This document shows positions 5,228 to 11,891 of a stretch of DNA of 11,891 nt, one piece after another. The DNA is from Chloroflexota bacterium. Lineage in GTDB: Bacteria > Chloroflexota > Dormibacteria > Dormibacterales > Dormibacteraceae. The translations under genes and the position numbers were made by a program. Every line of letters starts with the position of its first letter. Position 1 is the first letter of the stretch. Location: the NCBI GenBank assembly GCA_005880175.1, contig VBJR01000163.1:13388-25278 (forward strand), in the 5' to 3' direction. Below the pieces are notes generated by a model that made no database searches, was not told where the DNA came from, and saw nothing but the letters and a program-made list of their open reading frames with translations.

Positions 5228-7147
5228 ATGCGAAGGTCGATCGCGACGGTCTCGCTGAGCGGCACGCTGCCGGAGAAGCTGCGCGCCGCGGCGGCTGCCG
5301 GCTTCGACGGCGTCGAGATGTTCGAGAGCGACCTGGTGAGCTGTCCACTGTCACCGGAGGAGGTGCGCGCCCTGACCCGGGAGCTCGGGCTGGGCATCGA
5401 CCTCTACCAGCCGTTCCGCGACTTCGAGGCCGTACCCGCCGAGGTGTTCGACCGCAACCTCCGCCGGGCCCGCCACAAGCTCGCCCTGATGGATCGCCTG
5501 GGCGCCAGCACGATGCTGGTCTGCTCCAACTGCTCGCCGCAGGCCATCGACGACGACGGCCTGGCGGCCGCGCAGCTGCGCGAGCTGGCGCGCCTCGCCG
5601 CCGAGCGCGGCATGCGCATCGCCTACGAGGCGCTCGCCTGGGGGCGTCACGTCGACGACTCCCTCCATGCCTGGCGGATCGTCGCAGCGGCGGACCACCC
5701 GGACCTTGGCCTGTGCCTCGACAGCTTCCACATCCTGTCCCGCGGCGTGGAATCCGCGCGTATTCGGGCCATCCCCGGGGAGAAGGTCTTCTTCCTCCAG
5801 CTCGCGGACGCTCCGCGCCTGCCCATGGACGTGCTCCAGTGGAGCCGGCACCATCGCTGCTTCCCCGGGCAGGGCGACCTCGATGTGACCACCCTCGTGG
5901 AGCACGTCCTCGCGGCCGGGTACCGTGGCCCGCTGTCGCTGGAGGTCTTCAACGACCTGTTCCGGCAGACCGACCCCGGGCGGTCCGCGGTCGATGCCAT
6001 GCGTTCGCTGCTCGCCCTGGAGGAATCGCTGCGGCGGAGGCCGGGTCACCGCCGTGACGTCGAGCTGTGCGATCCGCCGACCCCCGCCGAGCTGGCCGGC
6101 TACGCGTTCGTCGAGATCGCCGTCGACGAGGCGTCCTCGACGCCGGCGGCGGCGCTCCTGCGGTCGCTCGGCCTCCACCGCACGGCACGCCACCGCACCA
6201 AACCCGTGCGGCTCTGGCGGCAGGGCGGGGTGCGCGTCCTGCTGAACGCGGGCGAGCAGCGCCCGGCGGCCCGGCCGAGCGGCGAGGCGGCGGTGACCGC
6301 GCTCGGCATCGAGAGCGCCGACGTGGCTCGGTCCGTCCGGCGCGCGCGGGTGCTGCTGGCTCCCGTGCGTCCGCGTATCCACGGGCCGTGCGAGGCGGAG
6401 CTGACAGAGATCGAGGCCCCGGACGGGACCGCGGTGTTCTTCTGTCACACCGGGGGCGACGACCCCGGGAACTGGGTCGACGACTTCCTTCCCGTCCGGG
6501 CGCGCCGTGAGGCGCCGCCGGCGGGATTCACCCGGATCGACCACGTCGGGCTGTCGCAGCCGTTCGGGTACTTCGACGAGGCCGCACTGTTCTACCGGGC
6601 CGTGCTGGGCCTTGGGGCGCTGGACGGGCAGGAGCTGGCGGGACCTGATGGCCTGCTCCGCAGCAGGGCCCTTGGAGGGTCCTCGGGCGAGCTGCGGATC
6701 GCGCTCGAGGTGCCGTTGATGGGTGGCGCCGTGGCGCACTCACCGGCGCTCCACCACGTCGCGTTCGCCTGCGAGGACGTCTTCGCCGCGGCGCGGACCG
6801 CGCGGGTGCTGGGGGCGCCGGTCCTTGCCATCCCGGGCAACTACTACGATGACCTCGCTGCCCGCTTCGATCTCGGCAGCGATCTGCTCGCCACCATGCG
6901 GGAGCACAGTGTCCTGTACGACCGATGCGAGGTGGGGGGTGAGCTCTTCCAGTTCTACACCGAGACGGTGGGCCGGAGCCTGTTCTTCGAGGTCGTCCAG
7001 CGCGTCGGCGGCTATGGAGCGCATGGCATCGACGCCTCCAGCGGGCGACCGGCGGTAGATCTGGTTCGGCTGCCGACCTGGTCTCGCGCCCACATGTGCG
7101 CACCGGCGGCGAGGTGGACGGGTTCTGGGATACCTATCGAGAGGTGA
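5228..7147 (+). CDS. quiC: 3-dehydroshikimate dehydratase, QuiC1-type two-domain enzyme (altered C-terminal tail)
   Basis: The protein converts 3-dehydroshikimate to protocatechuate, feeding quinate and shikimate into aromatic ring cleavage. Residues 1-270 form a sugar-phosphate-isomerase-like TIM barrel starting RRSIATVSLSGTLPEKL, the family signature. The divalent-metal ligands E134, D165, Q191 and E239 and the catalytic H168 sit at the same numbers as I recall for Pseudomonas QuiC1. Residues about 290-590 are the HPPD-like half, with the metal triad H439, H510 and E588. The family resemblance fades after GGYGAHG (about 594-600); the last roughly 40 residues are read across a VapC gene remnant in another frame, so the native end seems replaced. 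The ATG was chosen because it begins the conserved N-terminus; its ribosome site is weak. It is divergent from the PQQ operon. Confidence 0.9.
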   Translation: MRRSIATVSLSGTLPEKLRAAAAAGFDGVEMFESDLVSCPLSPEEVRALTRELGLGIDLYQPFRDFEAVPAEVFDRNLRRARHKLALMDRLGASTMLVCSNCSPQAIDDDGLAAAQLRELARLAAERGMRIAYEALAWGRHVDDSLHAWRIVAAADHPDLGLCLDSFHILSRGVESARIRAIPGEKVFFLQLADAPRLPMDVLQWSRHHRCFPGQGDLDVTTLVEHVLAAGYRGPLSLEVFNDLFRQTDPGRSAVDAMRSLLALEESLRRRPGHRRDVELCDPPTPAELAGYAFVEIAVDEASSTPAAALLRSLGLHRTARHRTKPVRLWRQGGVRVLLNAGEQRPAARPSGEAAVTALGIESADVARSVRRARVLLAPVRPRIHGPCEAELTEIEAPDGTAVFFCHTGGDDPGNWVDDFLPVRARREAPPAGFTRIDHVGLSQPFGYFDEAALFYRAVLGLGALDGQELAGPDGLLRSRALGGSSGELRIALEVPLMGGAVAHSPALHHVAFACEDVFAAARTARVLGAPVLAIPGNYYDDLAARFDLGSDLLATMREHSVLYDRCEVGGELFQFYTETVGRSLFFEVVQRVGGYGAHGIDASSGRPAVDLVRLPTWSRAHMCAPAARWTGSGIPIER

Positions 7148-7292
7148 CCAGTGGGCGCCTGTACGAGGCAATCTCGTGCCGGACGCGCACCTCGTGGCGT
7201 TGATGCGACAGCACGGAGCCACCACGATCTGGAGCCGCGACCGGGACTTTCTCAAGTTCCGGGGCATCAAGGTACGGGATCCGTTTGCCTGA
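7060..7292 (+). pseudogene. VapC-type PIN-domain toxin, 3' remnant with a frameshift
   Basis: PIN-domain RNases of VapC type are toxins that cleave tRNA or rRNA. Here only the C-terminal half remains, in two frames. The first, about 7060-7158, reads SRPHVRTGGEVDGFW then TYREV. The second, 7161-7292, reads VRGNLVPDAHLVALM, HGATTIWSRDRDF and KVRDPFA before a TGA. Together they match the end of a typical VapC, including the late acidic residues of NLVPDAH and SRDRDF. A shift of frame at about 7155-7163 is needed to join them. The N-terminal half with the first catalytic Asp is missing, and no VapB antitoxin gene is visible. The first segment overlaps the end of the dehydratase ORF. It is not expected to be active. 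Confidence 0.75.
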
Positions 7293-7639
7293 ACGGATAC
7301 AGCCGGGCCTGGTGGGACTGACCATCTTCGACGCCGTCGTGACCTGGCTCACGTGGCGCGTATACCAGAGACAACGGAGCCGCACGCATCGCAGGGCCCC
7401 CGGGCGCGTCTCCGGCCGGCCGGATAGCTCATCGTCCCCATCGCGGACATCAGCGGTATCAAGCCCACGGACACGCCCCATCCGCTACCTGCAGACCGCA
7501 GGCATCACTTGCCGTCAACCGGGTGACGTACGCCAGTCCGACCATGCTCCGTTGGTAGCCGAGCTCGTCGTCCGTGACCGGCCGCCGGCGGGGATTGGGG
7601 GCCGACGTCCCGCACTGACCTGGACGCGGAAGCTCTCGC
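7293..7639. other. Non-coding stretch between VapC remnant and IS remnant
   Basis: About 350 bp lie between the VapC stop and the recognisable transposase. Both strands hold open frames but none has a ribosome site, family motif or natural amino-acid composition. One minus-strand frame (end of 7459-7665) reads VTDDELGYQRSMVGLAYVT, which looks protein-like but was not recognised. It is best read as decayed DNA left by insertion and deletion. Confidence 0.4.
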
Positions 7640-8215
7640 CGAATGGGAAGGTCGGTCAAGGACACCAGGGCTGCCGTGGTCGGAATGGTGGATCACGCCA
7701 GAGTCGGCCTTCCGGTTCCAGATCGCCATCTCCAGCGCGCTCAGGACCAGCTGATCGGTGGCCCGGCTCCCCATCGCCCAGCCGATCACCCGGCGCGAGG
7801 CCACGTCCAGGACGACGGCCAGGAAGAAGAAACCGGCCAGGGTGGGCACGTACGTGATGTCGGCCGCCCAGATGGACCTGCGCGATCCGCTCGCTGATGG
7901 CGGCGTCCGCCAGTTCACGAGCTGATGGCGGCCGGCGGCGCCACGCGTAGTAACCGCCGGGGGAGACGCCCAGCACCTGGTGCGCAGGTGCGCTGTGGCG
8001 ATCGGGAAGTTGGCCTTCTCCCGCTCCACGAACTCGAACACCTCTACCGGGTCCGCTCGGTCCCCTGAGCGAAGAAGGCGGCGGCATTTACCAGGATCGC
8101 CCGCTCGGTCTCCACAGCTGCTTCACCTTCCGGCGCAGCCGCTGCAGCTCCTCGCGCTCCTGCGTGGTCAGGCCGTCATCGTGCAGACCGTCGTCGCCGT
8201 CCGACAACTGTCAAT
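7640..8215 (-). pseudogene. IS3-family insertion sequence remnant (OrfA tail and OrfB with deletions and frameshifts)
   Basis: Reading the minus strand from about 8195, the end of OrfA appears as LTTQEREELQRLRRKVKQL and, after a frameshift, ERAILVNAAAFFAQGTERTR (ending near 8055). OrfB follows as FEFVEREKANFPIAT, then in another frame VLGVSPGGYYAWRRRPPSA and ISERIAQVHLG. The part that should hold the HTH-to-core linker is deleted. The DDE core continues as WAADITYVPTLAGFFFLAVV, ASRRVIGWAMGSRATDQLVL and IHHSDHGS. The first two catalytic acids (WAAD and HSD) are visible, while the third (Glu) and the C-terminus are gone. At least three frame changes and one internal deletion make it dead. Clear terminal inverted repeats were not found. 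Confidence 0.88.
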
Positions 8216-8312
8216 GGCCATTTGAAGCGGGCTCTGGCTCGGATCCCATACCGCACCCGGAAGGCAGGTCAGCGATGAGTTGGCATGTTGCTGATGGCGC
8301 GCTCCCGATCGG

Positions 8313-8341
8313 CGCGGTTCGGCGCCGGACTAAGAACCGCG
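8313..8341. repeat. 8-bp inverted repeat / stem-loop
   Basis: CGCGGTTC at 8313-8320 pairs exactly with GAACCGCG at 8334-8341, leaving a 13-nt loop. No T-tract follows on either strand, so a classical terminator is not supported. It lies in the roughly 200-bp gap between the IS remnant and the next ORF, which otherwise shows no gene. Confidence 0.35.
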
Positions 8342-8434
8342 TCACCAGCCGCAAGTAGGCCCAGAACTGCCTATGTCGCCCGGGTGCAACTTCCGGCCTC
8401 CGCCAGCCCGTAGTGAGGGCAGAGGAATGGTTGG

Positions 8435-8839
8435 ATGACTGGGGAAGCGGGGCTGATCGAGCGGGCGGACGGGCGCCGCGGGAGCGAGCGACGGGCGCTC
8501 GACGTCGAGCCAGGGTCCATGTCAGACCAGGTGAGCGGGGCGCCGCGCCGGTGGTCACAGTCCAGGACGGTTCCGAGGCCGGCGATCGTCGGGCCGGCGG
8601 TGGTGCTCGTCATTACCGCCGGGCTGGCGGACCCCAGCGTCGAAGTGGCGCTCCGGCCCATGCCAGCCGCCCTCGCGAGCCTGGTCAATCTCGACTGGCC
8701 GCGCTGGATCCACAGCCTGGCCGACCTGCTGCAGATCCTCACCCCAGTGGTTGCCATCCTTGCCTTGGGGAGCACGCGCCGCAGGCGACCGCCGACCTCG
8801 GGTTCGAGTTCAAAGGTCGGCTCCTCAACCCCTGACTGA
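8435..8839 (+). CDS. Possible small two-helix membrane protein, function unknown
   Basis: This 134-residue frame is not recognised. AGAGGA stands 8 nt before the ATG. Residues about 49-65 (IVGPAVVLVITAGL) and about 94-112 (IHSLADLLQILTPVVAILAL) are hydrophobic and could span the membrane. The N-terminal 45 residues are polar and rich in Arg and Ser, and the tail is TRRRR followed by Ser/Thr/Pro/Gly. An inner ATG at 8519 is possible. It lies 46 nt upstream of the CPBP-type pseudogene on the same strand, so the two might once have been co-transcribed. High GC makes chance ORFs of this size common, so the call is tentative. Confidence 0.4.
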   Translation: MTGEAGLIERADGRRGSERRALDVEPGSMSDQVSGAPRRWSQSRTVPRPAIVGPAVVLVITAGLADPSVEVALRPMPAALASLVNLDWPRWIHSLADLLQILTPVVAILALGSTRRRRPPTSGSSSKVGSSTPD

Positions 8840-8885
8840 GAGTCACCGGGCAAGCGAGGCGACGAATTGCGGGAGGTACACCGCT

Positions 8886-9860
8886 ATGGCTGATGCGCGT
8901 TCGAAGTTCGATGAGTACGTGGCCTGGTACTCCTGGGCGAAGACCAACCTGGTACGCGATGCCACGGTCTGCCATGCAGCTGCGGCAGCTGCAACGCACA
9001 CGCTCGCCTGGGGCGGCGGACGCGACACCGCGGCGGTGGCCGCCCGAGACGCGGCCATGGACGAGGCGGCCATCGGCTGGACCAGGACCAGCTACGGTTC
9101 CGACCACAGCTACGTCGAGTGGTTCATCTGGGCCAAGGACAACCTGCGCCTCCCCGATGCGCGCTGCCACGAGGCCGCGCGGGCTGCGCTCCAATCGATC
9201 GCGGCTGGCGGCTCTCAGCGGAGCGCCAGCGAGGCCGCCACGCGGCTCCTGCTACCTCCGGCCCAGTCCGCCGACAGTTCATGGCAGCCGTGGCTCGCGG
9301 AAACCGTGGGGCTGGCTCTCCCCGCAACACGGCGGCAACCGGTCCCTCCGAGGCTCGCGTCACGGCCGGTGGGTGGGAACAGCGTCGGTGGAGGGAGGCT
9401 GCTGCTGGCGCTCGGGCTGTGGCCCGTGCTGGCGGTGGCCAGCCACGATACTGGCGCTGCAGGTCCTGGCGAGCGCCTGGGTCGCCGGCCACGACGCCGA
9501 CCTCACGGCCATCATCATGGCTGAGGTCTACGTAGCCCTCCTGGCCGCTCTCGCACTGGCCTTCGGCGGCCCGGCCGGCTTGCGCGACCGCCTGGCCTTC
9601 CGGTTCACATCGGCAGGCCACCTCGCGCTGGTCCTGCCGACCTGGCTGGGCGCGCTGGTAGCCGGCCTGCTGGCTACCGCCATGTTGAGCCCGTGGCTGG
9701 GTCCGCCCGAGAGCAATACCGCCCCGCTGCTCAGCACGTCCTTCGACCCCCTCTTCGTGGGCATCATCGTGCCCACCGTCTGCCTGCTCGGGCCGGCCTG
9801 CGAGGAGATGCTGTTCCGGGGTGCGCTCTATGGCTGGCTGCGTCGCCGCGTTCCGCTGAC
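8886..9860 (+). pseudogene. CPBP-family intramembrane protease with N-terminal tandem-repeat domain, frameshifted and truncated
   Basis: GGGAGGT lies 8 nt before the ATG, a strong start. The first frame encodes a soluble region with two similar units (residues 11-57 and 76-122), a linker, and the start of a membrane segment (GRLLLALGLWPVLAV). Near 9436-9450 the coding frame moves by one: the ATG frame runs into a His/Arg-rich tail and stops at 9524. The next frame continues with TILALQVLASAW, AEVYVALLAALALAFGG, HLALVLPTWLGALVAGLL and CEEMLFRGALYGWL. The last contains EExxxR, motif 1 of CPBP (Rce1-like) metalloproteases. Homology stops at about 9860, before the later His motifs needed for metal binding, so the enzyme is dead. 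A sequencing error could explain the frameshift but not the lost 3' end. Actinobacterial relatives are often immunity or bacteriocin-processing proteins. Confidence 0.72.
8916..9251 (+). repeat. Two tandem 47-residue protein repeats (period 65 residues)
   Basis: Unit 1 (8916-9056) and unit 2 (9111-9251) share the pattern YV-W--WAK-NL, eight residues, then CH-AA-AA, followed by a GG turn and an Ala-rich end. The aligned Tyr, Trp, Lys, Asn, Cys and His positions match without gaps over the first 20 residues. A CH pair in each unit (C29/H30 and C94/H95 of the protein) could bind metal. I do not recognise the domain. Confidence 0.7.
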
Positions 9861-10006
9861 GAGGATGACGGCGCCCCCATCGCATGTCACGGCGATGTCC
9901 CTCTCGGAGCGGGGCGCACCGCGTCCGCCTCCGCTCCGACCTGCGCCAGCCATGCCTGCATGCGACCAGGATCGCGGAATATCCGCGTGCGGTCCATGCA
10001 CACCGC

Positions 10007-11023
10007 ATGCACAATCAAGGTCTGAGCAACGAGACGCTGTTCGGGCGGCTCCTCCGCGCCTTCCGTGAGGCCGCGAGCCTCTCCCAGGAGGAGCTTGCCG
10101 AGCGCAGCCAGCTGAGCTGGAGGGCCATCACCGCCCTCGAGCGAGGCGAGCGGCGGAGGCCGCGTCCGCGGACCGTCCGGATGCTGGCGAACGCGCTCAA
10201 CCTTCCCGACCAGGACCGCGACCGCCTGTTCGCGAGCGTGCCCGGCGCCGAAGCCGGGCAGCACGGCGGGTGGTCGACGCTAGCGCCGGTTGTGGCGCAG
10301 CTGCCGGCGGCCGTGGTCGACTTCACCTGCCGGGGGGCCGAGGTCGACCAGCTCGCGTCCCGGCTGCGGCTGGCGGCCGCCGGCCCGTCCGCGACGATTG
10401 TCGCCGCGATCTCGGGCAAGCCCGGAATCGGAAAGTCCACCCTTGCGGTCCACGTCGCCCACCTGGTGCGCCCCGATTTCCCGGACGGACAGCTGTACGC
10501 CGACCTGGGCGGCCCAGACGCCCTGGTCGAATCGCCGGCGGACGTCCTCGCGGGCTTCCTGCGGGCGCTCGGCGTGCCGCCCTCGGCGATTCCCGTAGCC
10601 GTGCCCGAGCGCGCGGCCTTATACCGGTCGCTGCTTGCCGGCCGGCGCTGGCTGGTCTTGATCGACGACGCCCGCGGCGAGGAGCAGGTGCGCGACCTGG
10701 TGCCGGGGGCGGCGGGGTGCGCGGTGCTTGTCACGTCCCGCCGGCGGCTTACCGCTCTGGCTGGCGCGGATCAGTGCCATCTCGGGGACCTGGACGTCGA
10801 CTGCGGCGCCCGACTCCTCGGCAGGATCGCCGGCGACGGCCGCATTGGGTCGGAGCGCTGGGCGGCCGAGGCCATCGTGACGCGGTGCGGCGGGCTGCCG
10901 CTCGCAATCCGCGTCGCGGGCGCCGTCCTCAGGCGGAAGCCGCATTGGCCGGTGGCGCGCCTGGCCGGCCGGGAAGCCGCCGGAACACCCGAGCCAGCGC
11001 CGGGGTCAGCTCCCGATAGCTGA
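10007..11023 (+). pseudogene. XRE-HTH / NB-ARC transcriptional regulator, broken by a micro-inversion
   Basis: This is the N-terminal part of an AfsR-like regulator that binds DNA and uses an STAND ATPase to sense a signal. Residues about 8-62 form an XRE helix-turn-helix (LSQEELAERSQLSWRAITAL, ERGERR). The NB-ARC domain has Walker A GKPGIGKST (137-145), Walker B WLVLID (215-220), the TSRRR sensor (243-247) and CGGLPLA (304-310). The protein should continue into winged-helix and TPR regions for several hundred residues. Instead it stops 338 residues after the ATG, because the following piece of the same gene lies reversed at 10973-11069. The ATG at 10007 has no clear ribosome site, and a CTG at 10022 after CAAGG is an alternative. 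The truncated protein might still bind DNA, but normal signalling is unlikely. Confidence 0.78.
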
Positions 11024-11069
11024 GCGCGAAGCTCGCGCGCACGCGCAGGTCATCGAGGAGGCTGCGCTC
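10973..11069 (-). pseudogene. Inverted fragment of the same NB-ARC regulator
   Basis: Read on the minus strand, this piece encodes [18 protein letters not shown] followed by RELTPALARVFRRLP. That is the sequence expected right after PHWPVARLA in AfsR/NB-ARC regulators, where family members have [19 protein letters not shown]. Turning the piece around in place joins the frames without a shift across the left boundary (LAG then PERSLL). The left boundary lies in the self-complementary GGCCGGCC at 10963-10970. No start codon or separate gene is implied. Confidence 0.72.
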
Positions 11070-11290
11070 AGGCGCTCTCCACGGAAGCCCAGGTGGCGCT
11101 CACCCTCCGGCTCGTCGGCGGCCTGTCAACCCGGGAGGTGGCGAGATGCTTCCTCGTATCGGAGCCGACGCTGGCGGTCCGTCTCGTCCGCGCCAAGCGC
11201 AAGATCAGAGCTGCGCGAATTCCCTACCGGGTGCCGGAGGGTCGTGAGCTGCCCGACCGCCTGCGCTCCGTGCTGACCGTCCTCTACCTC
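11069..11290 (+). pseudogene. Internal fragment of an ECF42-type (DUF6596) sigma factor
   Basis: The frame reads [19 protein letters not shown], then [38 protein letters not shown] and [15 protein letters not shown]. This is the sigma-4 helix-turn-helix and the following linker typical of ECF42 sigma factors. Residues before it (sigma-2, promoter -10 binding) and after it (the NEGY block and the long C-terminal extension) are missing. The left end meets the inverted NB-ARC fragment directly, and the right end runs into the SDR gene, ending at a TGA at 11324-11326. A GTG at 11093 opens the longest frame, but no Shine-Dalgarno is evident. It is a relic, not a working gene. Confidence 0.8.
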
Positions 11291-11320
11291 GTCTTGGTCA
11301 TCTCCTGTCCGTGGCGGTGC

Positions 11321-11891
11321 TCATGACGTCCCCTCGATCCCGGCGAGGCGAGCGCGCACCCGCGCGCTCATCGAAGCCGTCATGCCGGTGAAGAAGCGGC
11401 GTGGAAACACCGAGGCGAGAACGCGATTCGTCCTGCCCGCGATGTGGGTGGGGCGATTGGCGCCGACCGCCTCCAGGCCCTCCGCCACCACCCGCTCGAC
11501 CGGCATCATGCGCAGCGGGCGCATCATTCGATTCATGGTCTCGACGTCCATGCCGTAGGCCTGAACCATCTCGGTTGCGGTGGCCCCCGGAAGCAGCACG
11601 GTCACGTTCACGCCCAGCCTGGCGAGCTCAACGTGGAGACCCTCGCCGAGGACGAGCGTGAACGCCTTGCTGGCGCCGTACTCGGCTGACCCGGGCATGC
11701 CCTGACGACCGCCGACGCTCGACACGAGCAGCAGCCCACCCCGCCGGCGATCGCTCAGCCGCCGGCCGAAGTGGTGGGCGAGGTCGAGATGGGCGACGGC
11801 GTTCAGCCTGACCATGCGGTGAAGGTGCTCCCGATCGTGGTCGAGCAGCTCCGCGATCTGGATAGCGCCAGCGTTGGAGACGACCAGGCCG
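11321..11891 (-). CDS. Short-chain dehydrogenase/reductase (SDR), partial at window end
   Basis: The C-terminal 189 residues of a classical SDR oxidoreductase are visible; the N-terminus with the TGxxxGIG nucleotide site is beyond the window. SNAGA close to the edge is the NAG motif. The catalytic Ser is in LLLVSSVGG and the YxxxK pair is in EYGASK, with the usual spacing of about 12 residues. PGATATEM follows, as in the PG motif after the active site. The C-terminal half has many Arg and Met residues and lacks a recognised substrate signature. The ATG at 11815 is internal, since the frame and homology continue upstream to the edge. Substrate unknown. Confidence 0.88.
   Translation of the reverse strand, partial: GLVVSNAGAIQIAELLDHDREHLHRMVRLNAVAHLDLAHHFGRRLSDRRRGGLLLVSSVGGRQGMPGSAEYGASKAFTLVLGEGLHVELARLGVNVTVLLPGATATEMVQAYGMDVETMNRMMRPLRMMPVERVVAEGLEAVGANRPTHIAGRTNRVLASVFPRRFFTGMTASMSARVRARLAGIEGTS

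Noticed and set aside
5089..6057. Plus-strand ORF beginning in the intergenic repeats and running into the dehydratase gene
   Set aside because: Different frame from the dehydratase and rich in Arg and Pro; no ribosome site.
5351..6739. 462-aa minus-strand ORF opposite the dehydratase
   Set aside because: Antisense shadow; the plus strand has all catalytic residues of QuiC1.
8313..8341. Rho-independent terminator
   Set aside because: The stem is good but no T-run follows on either strand, so only an inverted repeat is reported.
9887..10006. Minus-strand frame reading RMQAWLAQVGAEADAV in the gap before the XRE gene
   Set aside because: It looks protein-like over a short stretch, but no family, start or ribosome site was found; left as unassigned decayed DNA.
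9124..10014. 296-aa minus-strand ORF opposite the CPBP pseudogene
   Set aside because: Composition of a shadow frame; the plus strand has the membrane helices and EExxxR.
1..11891. CRISPR arrays, tRNA or rRNA genes
   Set aside because: No regularly spaced direct repeats, cloverleaf or conserved rRNA segments were seen.

Overview
The window is about 70% G+C and comes from a high-GC, probably soil-dwelling bacterium. An XRE-NB-ARC regulator of AfsR type, an ECF42-type sigma-factor fragment, a Tat-exported dehydrogenase and a very short PqqA all fit Actinomycetota or a high-GC Chloroflexota lineage. No rRNA or tRNA is present to settle this.

Left half (1-5045, minus strand) is one compact, apparently intact operon. 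Its order is a secreted ThuA-domain protein, a Tat-exported PQQ-dependent beta-propeller dehydrogenase with an extra cupredoxin-like C-terminal domain, then pqqA (23 aa, easily missed), pqqB, pqqC and pqqD (cut by the window start). The gaps are 31 and 17 nt, then a 4-nt overlap (GTGA), then TAG/ATG abutment, then a short overlap, so transcription and translation are probably coupled. The enzyme and its cofactor pathway are therefore made together.

A 182-bp divergent intergenic region (5046-5227) with several inverted and direct repeats separates this operon from a plus-strand gene at 5228. That gene encodes a QuiC1-type 3-dehydroshikimate dehydratase: a sugar-isomerase-like TIM barrel fused to an HPPD-like domain, with all metal ligands visible. 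In quinate/shikimate catabolism a PQQ dehydrogenase (QuiA type) makes 3-dehydroquinate/3-dehydroshikimate, and QuiC turns the latter into protocatechuate. The divergent pairing suggests the exported PQQ enzyme may oxidise quinate, shikimate or a related polyol acid. The enzyme also has the Asp-Tyr-Asp triad associated with lanthanide-using PQQ dehydrogenases. This is the most interesting hypothesis in the window.

Right half (about 7040-11320) is a gene graveyard. It holds a frameshifted VapC/PIN toxin tail read through by the end of the dehydratase gene, an internally deleted IS3-family element, a possible small membrane protein, a frameshifted and truncated CPBP protease with a new-looking N-terminal tandem repeat, an XRE-NB-ARC regulator cut by a micro-inversion of about 100 bp, and an internal fragment of an ECF42-like sigma factor. 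An SDR oxidoreductase on the minus strand runs off the right edge and looks functional.
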